Assembly: GCA_030271035.1 (NCBI GenBank)
Contig: JAMBUN010000055.1
Span: 1-64,000 of the forward strand
Direction of reading: 5' to 3'
Origin: Microascus cirrosus
Lineage: Eukaryota > Ascomycota > Sordariomycetes > Microascales > Microascaceae
DNA length: 64,000 nt
The position numbers and the translations under genes are program-made. Positions 22,127 to 33,099 of this stretch are shown here, in pieces. The first letter of the stretch is position 1. The number at the start of each line of letters is the position of its first letter. Under the pieces are notes generated by a model that was not told the DNA's origin, searched no databases, and worked only from the letters and a program-made list of their open reading frames with translations.

Positions 22127-22772
22127 GGCGTCATTGGGCGGGCATTGAGGACACATTTACGGCGTCTATTTTGTTTTATGCTTTACTGACTGGATCGAAA
22201 ATATCGAGGTGTCACAAGGTCGTGGTCCTGAATGTGAATAACAAGAGATAATGCGGACACTACCGGGCTCCTCTTAAAACCGAGACAAGTGATGTCCCGG
22301 CCACTTTTAAGATGACCCCAACACTATAGCCTTTCGATCCCTTGAATTCTTTGATGTCAAAACATAAAGGCGGCTGGATAACATAATGGTAGTCAAAAGG
22401 ATATCGCAGCGAATTTGTAAGTAATGAACTTTCCGAAAAAGGATATTTTTCTTTCGACCCACTTTTCGCCACCCGCCCCGCGACCGGATTTGGTAATTCC
22501 CGACCAGCAGAGTACCTCGCCCAAGGAAAAAAATTCCAAAGCAAGTAATATACCAAGTAATATACCACTGTTGCTTGGAAATGCTCGTTCCCTGGTCCTT
22601 TCCAATTACAAAGGTTTCATGAAATTTGATCTGGTTTTCGCTTGATTCGTAGAATGGGTGAGAATGTCCACTCGAACCATATTTAAGTAGCAAAGGTTGC
22701 CGCCGTTCTCACTCTCGCTGGCCAACCCGGTCTCAAGATATCATTCTATATCTCCTCGCCAAGTCTCGAGCC
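22127..22772. other. Intergenic region, promoter of MFS gene
   Basis: No gene is supported. A TATTTAAG-type TATA element lies near 22680, about 90 bases before the MFS start codon, followed by C/T-rich sequence. Confidence 0.5.
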
Positions 22773-24826
22773 ATGTGTTCTCAAGACACCCCTGACGCTG
22801 AGCCTGCCAACAAGATGGAGCAAAGTGCTTCTGGCGGAACTTCCACCGACTACAAACCCGAGACTGGCCGTCCTGGGGATGGTGACTCCGCCACCGATTC
22901 CGCGAATAGTTCTGCGAGGAACATCCACGGCGTCAGGGTAAGGCTTCATACGGAAACACGTGTGTTCCCCGTATAAGATACATCGATCTAACTTCTGGTG
23001 TCCTCCCTTCCTAGTGGGCTTTGGTGGTGATTTCCATCCTGTCTAGTATATTCCTGTATTCCTTAGACAACACAGTGGTGGCGGACATCACCCCCGCAGC
23101 AGTGAACCAGTTTGGAGATGTCCTCAAGCTACCGTGGCTGTCGGTCGGGTATGTGTGGCAACTATCGAGCCAGCGACTGGTTGTGCAGGTTCAAGTATAC
23201 TAACGGTGTCTCCCAGATTCCTCCTCGGGGGTGCAACAGTCGTTCTTTCGTTCGGGAAACTCTACGGCCTCTTTGACGCCAAATGGTTGTACATCCTCTC
23301 CTTAATTTTGTTCAACGTGGGCTCTGCATTATGCGGTGCCGCCCCAAACATGGACGCCCTCATCGTCGGCCGCGTCCTGGCGGGGATGGGCGGGAACGGC
23401 ATGTACCTGGGCGTCATGACGTTGCTCTCCGTCAACACATCTGACAGGGAGCGCCCGCGCTATCTGAGCTTCGTCGGTCTGGTCTGGGGCATCGGCACCG
23501 TCCTGGGCCCCGTAATTGGTGGCGCCTTTACCGAGTCGCGCGCGACATGGCGCTGGGCCTTTTACATCAACCTCTGCGTTGCGGGGCTCTTCGCGCCAGT
23601 CTACCTGTTCTGGATCCCGTCATTCAAGCCGCACGCAAACACGAGCTCTGCTAAGCTCCTCCGACAGTTCGACATCGCCGGCACCGTCCTCAGCGCTGGC
23701 GCCATAACATGCCTTGTCATGGCTATCAACTTCGGCGGGGCTCTGTACGCGTGGAACAGCGGCCGAATAATCGCGCTCTTTGTAGTATCGCTCGTTCTCT
23801 TCGCTGTTTTCTCTGTACAGCAGAGACTGCAGCTGCTGATGACGACAGCGGATCGGATCTTCCCGGTACATTTCCTGCGCAACTGGAACGCGGTGCTGCT
23901 GTTCGTATGCGCTGCTGCGGTGAATACATCTGCCTTCGTGGTAATCTATTATATTCCAATCTACTTCCAGTTCTCGCGTGGCGACAGCCCCATGGCTGCA
24001 GCCGTTCGTCTGCTGCCCCTGATCTGCGTGCTCAGCGCTACTATCCTCGCCAATGGCCACTTCATGGCGCGCTTCGGATACTTCCAGCCGTGGTATACCT
24101 TCGGAAGCGCCCTTACCATGGTTGGAGCCGTTTTCCTCTGTGAGTCATCCTAGAAACGCAGAAATGTGATCCCATGCACCACGAACATCCAGCTAAAGGC
24201 CAATAGCGCGTATTCAACTGAACTCATCTGAAGCTCTCATCTACGGGCTCCAAGTCCTCGTCGGCGTCGGAACAGGCAGTTTTGTCCAAGCCGGCTACGC
24301 TGTCATCCAGACAGTTGTACCGCCAACTGAAATGGCGTACGCTATCAGTTTCATGATGCTTGGTGAGTTCTACCTTAACCTATCCCCACTTCTGCAAAAA
24401 GCTCGTCGTCCCTCTTCGCAGCATAAACTAAACCTTTCGCCTTCCTAGCCCAAATTGGCGGCATTGCATTTGGTCTCGCCATAGCGGGTGCCGTCTTCGT
24501 CAACGCAGCGATTCGCGGGCTGACGGTCCTCTTGCCGGGAGTTTCTCGCGAGGAACTGCAGCTTGCGATTTCGGGAACTAGCAACGCCTACTTCCAGTCA
24601 CTCGATCCCACCATGCGAGCGGAAGTCACGGATGCTATCGTCCGCGCATTACAGAAAGTATTCATACCAGTGTACGTAGGTGCTGCTGTCAGCTTGGTGC
24701 TTTCCGTTTGCTTCACGGTAAGTCGACAGCTCAGAGGAATACGCTGGCGGATTCCTATCGCTAACGTAAGACCACCGCTTGCAGAAACGAAGGATGTTCA
24801 AGGATACTGTGGCAATTGCAGCGTGA
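22773..24826 (+). CDS. MFS transporter, DHA2 (14-TMS) efflux family
   Basis: A plasma-membrane proton antiporter expected to export small toxic molecules or metabolites. Six exons (22773-22937, 23015-23148, 23217-24139, 24207-24362, 24449-24717, 24785-24826) with GT-AG introns of 67-86 bp give exactly 562 residues. The N-terminal ~55 residues are hydrophilic. TMS1 starts WALVVISILSSIFLYSLDNT, carrying the LDNT-type motif of DHA2 transporters. GRVLAGMGGNGMY and the antiporter motif GTVLGPVIGGAF follow, then WRWAFYINL. Later segments include FVVIYYIPIYFQF and GVGTGSFVQAGYAVIQ. The protein ends in a short basic tail. The frame is intact. Adjacent to an AflR-like regulator, as often seen for cluster-associated pumps such as AflT, but the substrate is unknown. 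Confidence 0.9.
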
Positions 24827-25139
24827 TCGGACAAGGTCGGCACTACGTAAGTATAAAGTCCTCTCTTGCCTGGAGGATACCGGGCCGGCTTTGACAGGCA
24901 TGCGGGATATGCCGGCCAATTCCAGCGAGGCTGACACGAAGAATCACAGATATACGTGTACGAGCGAGAGGGGAAACTTATTCCGAGAATGGATTTTAGC
25001 AGAACTCTTTTTAATCTCAGCGCCGTCTTATTTACATACACCTCCTGGGAGACGTCCTTAGAGACCTCTACACTCGTCTCTAGGAACCCAGCATACTTCA
25101 TGTCCAGGCCCTTAGAGGAATATTAAAGTATGGGGTGGT

Positions 25140-25180
25140 GTTACAAGTTCGACCCAATAGTAGGCGTGGCAACTTGTAAC
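25140..25180. repeat. 10-bp perfect inverted repeat (hairpin)
   Basis: GTTACAAGTT at 25140-25149 pairs perfectly with AACTTGTAAC at 25171-25180, with a 21-base loop that contains GACCCAATAG, the core of the repeats at 26.1 and 29.6 kb. Confidence 0.7.
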
Positions 25181-26113
25181 GGCTTGTCTGAGCGTCCTAA
25201 ACGTCGTGAGCCAAGGGCCTGCTTAGTATAAGCGAGGTAGCTGTAGACAGAACTAGCAGTACTAGTAATCGTATTCGCAAGAGACTGTAAGTCTCAGGTA
25301 GTGTGCATAAAGATAGAGTGAAGCTGGTGAACAGTCTCTGTTGAAATTGACTACTGGAGAGTAGGAAAGAACTATCTGTTTGCTAGGTAGCGACCGTAGT
25401 ATATATATCTTGTATGTTTCCTTGGGCGATTGTGGGCGATTCCCTAGGATCGCCCCTTGTCGCCAGTTGTTACCAATAGGCTTTGTTTCTGGGGCGTTCT
25501 GGGCGGTTTTGCATATTCGCCCTTGTCGCCCTTGCTTAGTCATAGGCCTGTGGTTTCCTTCCGAGGTTCTTCCGTCTGCACGCTTCCGTTCTGGTCTTGG
25601 CCTGATTCGATTCGTAACAGGTGGTCCTGCTTGTTTATTACCAAACCCGCCACTCTGAAGCAAGCTTGCATTCTCTCGGTCGCGTCGTACCGGAAAGTCC
25701 TGGGCCCTTCTCCCCGCATATTCCAGGAAACCCTACTATGTACGTAGTAAGCTTGCAGCACGTGAGTAGTGCGGGGGGCGTCGGTTCGGGATGTCGAATT
25801 ACCTTGTTGGATTGTTCCGATTCACAAAGTCTGAATCAGGCATGTTTCCCTTTCTTGGCAACGTCGCGTCGCGTGAATGGTCCTCTCGTTCGAGGCGGGG
25901 CGGCTCCACAGAAGCCACTGATAGGCGGCCCCAGTCGATCGTCATTTAGAATAATCTGGAGCCGAGCCCTTCAGGCGTATATATATACGGAGTAGTACTA
26001 CGAAGTGAGAAAGCATATCGAGTATAGGGAGCAGCGCCTACAATGAAAGCCGTCACATGAAAGAGGCCATGGGGCTGTTGGATGGAGCCGAATGCGCTAG
26101 GCCGCGGCATTGC

Positions 26114-26289
26114 GGAGCCCAATAGGTTAGCACCTAGGCTTGGCTTATGTAAGCCACGCTCTACAATCAGGCCCCCATTGGACCCCTGGTTCTGAGCCTT
26201 CTCATCTCCCACCGTTACATAAGCGCGCTTATGTTTTTGGAGCCCAATAGGTGAGCGCCACCCAGGTGGGGACCCAATAGATGCGCGCC
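26114..26289 (+). repeat. Cluster of three CCCAATAG-type repeats
   Basis: Three copies of a ~20-base motif: GAGCCCAATAGGTTAGCACC at 26114, GAGCCCAATAGGTGAGCGCC at 26240 and GACCCAATAGATGCGCGCC at 26271. The same motif recurs at 29576-29649, so the two clusters bracket the HET-domain gene. Confidence 0.7.
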
Positions 26290-27191
26290 GGGTCCCTGCA
26301 GGTCGTACAGTCTGTGCCTTGTCTTCCAATCGTTCGTAATTCTGCCATCTTTCTCTCGGCCCAGGCTGACGCCTGAGCCTGTTCGAATCCCGATTCGTAC
26401 CACTTCCCCAATCAGAATGAGCGCCAATGTGTCAGAAACGCTAGGAATGACGGCTGCTAGGAGCTGTCGTGACGGGCTGTAGGACGACGCCACGAAGTGG
26501 GGGCAGACCATTTAAGGGCGCGCACTGAAAGGCACAGGATCAGAATAATAGAGATCAGAGCAGTCATGATCAACAACCTCAGAGACACAGAACAATAGAC
26601 ACTTTTGACCCCTCAATTGGCTGCATTATATATTTCAGCTGTATACGGCAGACTTCAGCTGCATTGTGGGAAACCCTGCCTGTGTTTCTGATACAATGCC
26701 AATCCTACCGTGCAAATATTGCCGCAAGTAAGTCCCTCACCTCTTTCGGTTACCCAGTCCTGCAAATTCGCAATAGCTTCACAAATACAGCAGCTCTGCA
26801 AGGCATATGTGCAGCTATCCGTGCGCAACTTTCCTTCCAATAAGAATACGCTCCTTCCGCTGCACTTAATGTATGTTAGAACAATCAATTCCATCAAGTC
26901 ACTCTTTTCATTGTAACCAAAAGGGCAGGCAGTGTAAAGACTGCGCCTGACGCGAATGACATTGAGGCGGCCATTGATTGGTCGTTCATTGGTCACCAGG
27001 GCAGGACATGGATAAGATTTGCAAGACTACCCCGTATTTCCAACACAACCAGCGAGGCGGGCAGTGTTTTGTCCTGCTACCGCCATCTGCGAGTTACGGT
27101 ATATTATCTGACTAAATATCTGGACACACCTCCTCATAAAACATTGTTCTCACAGCGTACAGTTTCTCTCCTCACAGTAGTAAACTTCCCA

Positions 27192-29426
27192 ATGGGTCAT
27201 AATATCGGGCGTGGATATGCTCTGCAGGAGATTCGAAGCCTACCCAGGCAACGCAAAGAGGCACCGCGGCAAGAACCCCCAAAGTCCACCGCCTTGGGTC
27301 CAGCAAGCAGAGACAATTCCACTTCAAATTCCAATGCCTCTGGGTCAATAAAACCAGGTCCTTTGGATTACGACTACTCGTCATGCCCCCTCCCCACCGA
27401 AAGCTCAATTCGACTGCTCCATCTCCTTCCTCCCTCCCTTTCAGATCCGCCGGACACCATAAGATGCACCCTCAACGCAGTCTCCTTGTCGATGAACCCC
27501 ACATACCGCGCTGTCTCATACGCTTGGGGCGAACCCGCCTTTCCCTATACTCTCTACGTCGAGGACACCACCGCCACAACCGGTGATCCATCGACCTCAA
27601 AACCACACTACATCACCTCAAACCTCTACGCCCTTCTCCTCCACTTCCGCCATCCCACCGCAGCTACAATTCTATGGATTGATGCCATCTGCATCAACCA
27701 GCACGACACGGCCGAGAAATCGACCCAGATCCCCCTTATGGCCGACATCTACGCCCACGCCTCCGAGGTCCTCATCTGGCTCGGTGCTTCCACTACCCAC
27801 TCGGACAATGCGATGGCCTTTTTGCGCCGCGTGGGGCGCGAATTTCTGAACCACAGTGGACTCATCCGTGAGCCCCGCGAGGACGCTGCCAACAAGGCAA
27901 TCTGGGACGACGTGAAGGGTGACCCTGCGCTGGAAATTGTGCACACGGTGTGGGATGCGCCATGGTTTGGGCGGCGGTGGGTGATTCAGGAGCTAGTGTT
28001 TGCAAGAAAGGCGACGGTGTATTTTGGCGGCGTGTGCATGAGCTGGGAGGAGCTGGCTAAGGGAGTTGAGGCGATGAGGAAGCTTGGCGGGGATGGCAGT
28101 TTTGTGGACGAGTATTTGGGAGAGAAGAAGCGGATGCTTTCGATGAAAGTTGATGGGGCAATACGGATCAAGAAGCTTGAAAGGATGAGGGGGGAGCTTC
28201 GAGAACCGAATCGGTCGAGAATCACGACGATGGCGCTGGCGGCGGACTTTGAGTGTCGAGACGATAAGGACAGGGTGTTCGCGCTGCTGAGCATTTTAAA
28301 TCATGGGAGGGAGGATCAATTTGTGGCACACTACGGTTCACCAGCGAGGGAAGTCTTTGAGCGATTCGCATGGTATTGTCTTGAGAACGAGCATCCCATG
28401 GATCGCCTGGACATTCTCTCCTACGCTGGCTTGTCCAATCCGGCGCATACAGGCACACGCAGCGGAACCGCGACTATATTGCCGTCTTGGGTTCCCGACT
28501 GGCACATTTCATCCGACCTCACACGGTTTCCGTTGCTGAACAGCCTCAATACCAACGCGGGAGAGGAACTGCACGCTCGAATGGTGGTGAGGAAGGAATC
28601 AAAGGACCTCGTGATATCAGGTGTCCTTGTCGATCCGGTGAGGGTGGTGCTTCCACCACTTTCAGCATTCTCGGACCCCGGTCGTCTAGGATGGTCGTAT
28701 ACCAAGCCTGACCCTGCGGCGGAATGGTACGCTACCGTCGAGGCTGTGTTCACCCGTCTATTCGGTCCCTACGACTTCAAGCTATCCGAAGGCATCATCG
28801 GGCAACCCTACATTCTCGGCGGAAGAGCATGGGAGGCTCTCTTCAGGACCATCGTCCTAGATCCTCAGCCCGACGAGCTCGTTTTCATGCCATCAGTCGA
28901 TCTGCCCGCCAGGGGGCACGCTCCCCCATCTAATGTTTTCCCTTTTTATGAGGAAGGCACTGGGTTTCGGCGGCAAATGTTGACGTTCCTCGCTGAGGCT
29001 CAAGGCTCGGAGTCCTCACCACCTCGGGATGCCCTCACTGTCCTTTCTTACGAAGGGATGGAGTACCATGCGCTAGTACTCTCAATCTGCGAGCACAGAA
29101 GTCTGTTCATTACGCAACGGGGCATGATTGGCCTTGCCCCTAACGAGACAGAACCCGGCGATATCATTTGTTTGCCTGTTGGGGCCAGTGTTCCGCACGT
29201 GTTGCGACCTGAGGACCCCAATCCGAGCCTGGACGGGAATCCAACAACAGAGGGTGTGAGACTTGCCAAGTTTCGTGTACCTGAAAGAAACATAAACAAA
29301 TTGATGTTTTTGAGAGCCGCGCCGCCTAGGTACCGGCTCGTAGGAGAGTGTTACGTTCAAGGCTTGATGAGGGGCGAGGCTTGGAAGTTAGACGATTTCT
29401 TTATGGATGAGTTCGCTTTGTATTGA
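27192..29426 (+). CDS. HET-domain protein (het-6-like)
   Basis: A 744-residue intronless protein of the heterokaryon incompatibility family. The first ATG in the frame is 27192 (MGHNIGRGY); the frame is open further upstream only through a TTG. After a low-complexity N-terminus, SSIRLLHLLP leads into the HET domain: YRAVSYAWGEP at about 105-115, LWIDAICINQHDTAEKS at about 161-177, MADIYAHASEVLIWLG, and later WFGRRWVIQELVFARK. The C-terminal half includes FECRDDKDRVFALLSI, the conserved RDP(K)D-like motif of this subfamily, and LPSWVPDWH, found in many het-6-type proteins. No NACHT or repeat domain follows. Short CCCAATAG repeats lie on both sides. Its role as an allorecognition factor is inferred from the family. 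Confidence 0.88.
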   Translation: MGHNIGRGYALQEIRSLPRQRKEAPRQEPPKSTALGPASRDNSTSNSNASGSIKPGPLDYDYSSCPLPTESSIRLLHLLPPSLSDPPDTIRCTLNAVSLSMNPTYRAVSYAWGEPAFPYTLYVEDTTATTGDPSTSKPHYITSNLYALLLHFRHPTAATILWIDAICINQHDTAEKSTQIPLMADIYAHASEVLIWLGASTTHSDNAMAFLRRVGREFLNHSGLIREPREDAANKAIWDDVKGDPALEIVHTVWDAPWFGRRWVIQELVFARKATVYFGGVCMSWEELAKGVEAMRKLGGDGSFVDEYLGEKKRMLSMKVDGAIRIKKLERMRGELREPNRSRITTMALAADFECRDDKDRVFALLSILNHGREDQFVAHYGSPAREVFERFAWYCLENEHPMDRLDILSYAGLSNPAHTGTRSGTATILPSWVPDWHISSDLTRFPLLNSLNTNAGEELHARMVVRKESKDLVISGVLVDPVRVVLPPLSAFSDPGRLGWSYTKPDPAAEWYATVEAVFTRLFGPYDFKLSEGIIGQPYILGGRAWEALFRTIVLDPQPDELVFMPSVDLPARGHAPPSNVFPFYEEGTGFRRQMLTFLAEAQGSESSPPRDALTVLSYEGMEYHALVLSICEHRSLFITQRGMIGLAPNETEPGDIICLPVGASVPHVLRPEDPNPSLDGNPTTEGVRLAKFRVPERNINKLMFLRAAPPRYRLVGECYVQGLMRGEAWKLDDFFMDEFALY

Positions 29427-29575
29427 AGGGCACATATCAATAACAGCTGTTAGTCTTTGTTATGTACTTATGTCAAGGGGTCAAAAAAGGTTCTATGTCT
29501 CTCTCATCGGACAAGAGTACATCTGCAATCTCGAATCGCACTGATTTCACAACAGGACATGTTTGGGAATCGGAC

Positions 29576-29649
29576 GGGGCCCAATAGATGGGGGCCGCAA
29601 AAGAAGAGCCCAATAGATGCGCGCCCGGGTGCGCCCACCGATTGGGCTC
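29576..29649. repeat. CCCAATAG-type repeats forming a palindrome
   Basis: Two direct copies (GGGCCCAATAGATGGGGGCC near 29577 and GAGCCCAATAGATGCGCGCC at 29606) are followed by an inverted half, ATTGGGCTC at 29641-29649, complementary to GAGCCCAAT at 29606-29614. The unit can fold into a hairpin around CGCCCGGGTGCG. It lies 150 bases after the HET gene stop. Confidence 0.7.
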
Positions 29650-29716
29650 CCCCGAATCGGACATGTATGTTACATAATGAGTGCCCTTTCGGCTCAGCCA
29701 CCGGGCGTTAATAAAT

Positions 29717-29733
29717 TGTGTGTGTGTGTGTGT
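29717..29733 (+). repeat. (TG)n microsatellite
   Basis: About eight TG units. The rest of the spacer from 29650 to 30069 holds no recognised gene. Confidence 0.8.
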
Positions 29734-30069
29734 ATTAGAGCTGCGAACTTTAAGTAGAGCTCGAAGCCCTTTCTGGACTTCTCAGTGATAGTTTACAAGA
29801 GCCATTTGAGTTTACATGTAACACGTAATGATGGCAAGACTCAAAAGGTATCGAATTAGGTACGCCAGGCGAGGCTGACTTAAGCAAGGTTAATGACACG
29901 TCATTCTAACAGGCATCTTGGCGGGCAACATGCACCAGTCCTGCCGGGAACCCCGTTTATTTCCATGTCCTCATGTTCATCATCATCCCGCCTCGCTCGC
30001 AGCAACGATATCAGAGGAATGCAACCGGTGCTCATCTGATAATAGAGGCAGGCCGACAAGGTAATCATC

Positions 30070-31757
30070 ATGGGCATGGAGAAACCGACGGCCAGAGGTG
30101 GAACCGCGATGGTCCAGCAGCTCACCTTCGTCTCGGTGGACGACCCCGAGGGAAAAGTGAAGCAGTCGGACAGGCAGAAGGTTCGCAGCCAATGCATGCG
30201 AGGGATCAACAGGCGAGACAACTCGCAACGGTCATTACGCGCTGCTCGCCAGGCGGCCCGGGCCACGAAGTTGCAAGATAACGCAGCGCATTTACGCCGT
30301 GATGTGGCTGCTCACGGTGTTGGGGCATCAGAACCGCCCCAAGGCGACAGGCTCCTGGAATATCATCGAGAGGGCTCATATTTGGACTATGATGAATCCT
30401 GGGAAGACACGATGAAGGGAGTTTATGGTCCCAAGCGGGACCTGGAGATGCTTCAGCTCGCCCGCCGCGATTCAACCGTCTATCCGCGCGAGGTCCTTTA
30501 CAATTGTGAGTGGATCTAAAGATGCCATCAGAACTGTTCGCGCTTCTGCGAGGTGACAACTACTAATAGAGCATGTTTCACATAGTCGACTCATTCAAGA
30601 GAGTGAAAATTGCCAACGCCCCGTTTCTCAAGCTCTTCCATTTCGAGGATATGCGTGATGATAAAAACCAGTCGCTGATCCAGGACGACCCCTTCTTACA
30701 CGCCACCAACCTGTTGGTAATGGCGTACAAGGAGTACAACTTGCAGCGGAAACTGAGCCCTGGCACGTATAGGCATCATTCGAAGATGGTCTCGCTGCTG
30801 AATGCCCGCCTCTCGGATGCACCGGAAAAGTCGCTGACCGACTCGACCTTCTACATAATTAACATCCTTACTTGGATTGCGATATGGCTCAGCCAGTCTG
30901 ACGAGATTGCGATGCATTCGCTGGCCTTGAATAAAATGATTCGAATGCTTGGAGGGGAGAGGTTCTTGACTCCGCGGCCCTTGATAAAGTACCACATGCA
31001 ATTGTGAGTGATTTCGTATGGAGCACGCCCTGGAGCGACTGCTGACCTTGCAGCTTCGAACTTGCGAGTTCCATGAGCAGCGGCGACAGCTTAGGCCTCG
31101 ACATTTTTGACCACGAAGGCGGCTATGCCGACATTTATTCTCACCTACTCGGAAGAGCTCCCGCGGAAGTCATTTCCCGCGAGTCCTTTGTCAGGCTAGT
31201 AGACACGAGGGTCGCATCAATCTATATGGACTTACGCGAAGTTGTGGCCGCGGTCAATAAGCATTCTGACCTGGACAAGCTGCAACCGTACTCGAAGTTT
31301 CAGACTTCTATTGGGTCCATCCATTCTTCATGGGCTTCTGAACCTCAAGGGCTTGCTGGAGGACAACACTTCGGAATCCTTTAGACTTGGACTCCTCGCC
31401 TTTCTGACAATCACCATGTTCCGTATGCCCAGGGATCTTACCACGACGGGGCCAAATGAATCTGGCCATTTTCCATATCTGAGCAGACATTATCGGCAAA
31501 TGTGTCAGGCCATGGAGATCGCATCCCCTGCTTCAATCCTTCTCGGATTTTGGCTCCTCTCTATCGGTGCCATGTCTGTGTTCAATGCAAAAAGTGAAGA
31601 CTGGCTTGTCCAAAAATGGGACTGGATATCCAAGACGCTGCCCGGTGCCCGGCTCAGCTGGGAAGACGCAAGAGTGCACTTAGAGCGCGTCCTGTGGATC
31701 AGACACGCCCACGACGACATTGGCAAGAAGGTTTACACAGATCTCGGAAAAGAGTGA
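30070..31757 (+). CDS. Fungal_trans_2-type regulator, probably frameshifted
   Basis: Exons 30070-30505, 30586-31003 and 31054-31757 are joined by GT-AG introns; the first has an exact CTACTAAT branch site. The N-terminus (QQLTFVSVDDPEGKVKQSDR, QKVRSQCMRGINRR) is typical of fungal proteins of the Fungal_trans_2 group (PF11951) that have the helical regulatory domain but no Zn2Cys6 finger. The middle (LVMAYKEYNL, ILTWIAIWLSQSDE) and the C-terminus (ESFRLGLLAFLTITMFR, RQMCQAMEIASPASILLGFW) fit that domain. Between SKFQTSIGSI and HGLLNLKGLLED (near 31320-31340) the frame shifts. The summed exon length is one base over a multiple of three, and no intron solves it. So this is either a pseudogene or has a base-level sequence error. 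The binding target is unknown. Confidence 0.65.
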
Positions 31758-31809
31758 TCGCATTCATTCAAGAACAAGGGGGTGTTCTAAGTCTAACCGG
31801 CAACTAGGC

Positions 31810-32913
31810 TCACGGTTTTGGCTTCGGTGCAGTCGAGATACACTGAGTGACCGAGGCGTCGAAGCTGGTCCAGTCGTCTCGTCCCATGTCCTTCAAAATC
31901 CCTTTCTCAAACTCCACATCCCTAACGGCTTTGACCTCACTGATGTATTCTAACTTAGGGGGGAGGTTGTTCTGCGGAACGAGCTTGTTCAAGAGGTCAA
32001 TCGTGCGGTTAATGTCAAACGATTCTCCTAGCGCAAGAAGGCGCCTGTTATTGATGCGAGGATTCGTCAATGCGGCCAAGTGAATGAGCGCAGCATCCTT
32101 CAGGTTGACGAAGTTCGTAGGGCTGATGGCGGTAAGGAAGGCCACGGCGTCAGGGTGACTCTGCAGCATGCCGAGGACGTACGCGTTCGAGCTGGAGATC
32201 AAGCTGGGATGCATGATCTCGCCAATTGTGAAACCCGGGATAACCGAGTTCAATACGAAACCAGGCTTTTCCTTCTCCATAAATTCCCAGCATGCTCTCT
32301 CTTCGGATACCTTGGCCGCGACGTAGACGACGGGCGCCTTGTCGGGGCTGTACGGCTCGGCCCACGCATACTTGATCATGTCGTCTGCGTTTGAGCGCCA
32401 TGAGGTCGTCTTGATGGTTCCGGGCTCAGAAATGGACGGCAGGACGGCCTGGCTGGAAGTGTAGACGACACGTTTAACGGAGGGGGTCTTGGCGGCGGCG
32501 CTGAGGATATTGTTGATGAAGCCTAGCCCCTTGGGTATCACATTATTGGGATTTGGAGACAAGGTCGTGTCGCTAACGAGGTGGACGACGCCCGCGCACC
32601 CCTTCATGGCCTGGTCCAGGGAGCCTTTTGCGGCCAAGTCCTCCACGACGGTGGCCATGTAGGAGCCTGGCCCGTGTTCTTGTCGAGGACCTCGGTGACG
32701 AGCTTTCCTTTCTCCGCATTTCGCACCGGGCCGCGAACCTTGTATCCCGCTGCGACGATCTCGTCGGCGACGGCAGCCCCGATGGTGCCGGTTGTGCCCG
32801 TCTTGTGCGAAGCATGAGTCAATGAGTGCACTCGATACAGTTCGGAGCTCTGTTGAAAGCCAATATCCTTACACCAGGACCAGGGATCCTTTGGGAATGG
32901 CAAGACCGGCCAT
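31810..32913 (-). pseudogene. NAD(P)-dependent extended SDR reductase, one-base frameshift
   Basis: Extended short-chain dehydrogenase of the Gre2/dihydroflavonol-reductase type, which reduces aldehydes or ketones with NADPH. Exon 1 (32875-32913) encodes MAGLAIPKGSLVL and is spliced over 32802-32874 to TGTTGTIGAAVADEIVAAG, giving the Rossmann glycine motif. Then follow GVVHLVSDTTLSP, VVYTSSQAVLPS with the catalytic Ser, and YVAAKVSEE with the YxxxK pair. The C-terminus (DINRTIDLLNKLVPQ, GRDDWTSFDASV) is complete. Between LDKNTGQ and SYMATVVED (about 32662-32670) the frame slips: total coding length is 1031, one short of 1032. Only this one defect was found, so decay is very recent or an assembly indel. 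Confidence 0.72.
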
Positions 32914-33044
32914 GGTTATAGAGTTGGACCTTGGGGGGCGATGAGTTTGAAGACTTGGTCGTGTATTGCCGTTTAGGGTCTTGCTGTTGAGGCTTAGGAA
33001 CTATGCTTTTATGGCTCTGAGACGACGGGGCCAGGAGGCATACG

Positions 33045-33068
33045 TATATATATATATATATATATATA
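33045..33068. repeat. (TA)n microsatellite
   Basis: About twelve TA units upstream of the reductase gene. Confidence 0.85.
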
Positions 33069-33099
33069 GGCGTACGACAAAGTCATGCAGCTCGATTAG

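Larger units (their letters stand above)
24827..27191. other. Intergenic region with dispersed repeats
   Basis: No gene is supported across 2.3 kb. It contains a perfect hairpin at 25140-25180, repeated CCCAATAG motifs at 26114-26289 (listed separately) and a TATATATA tract near 25398 and 25978. Open frames here are short and lack family features. Confidence 0.55.

Noticed and set aside
25262..26511. Several 60-130 codon frames on both strands
   Set aside because: They overlap one another and the repeat clusters and lack start context or domains.
27069..27191. N-terminal extension of the second HET protein
   Set aside because: The first codon of the extension is TTG, not ATG; the first real ATG is at 27192.
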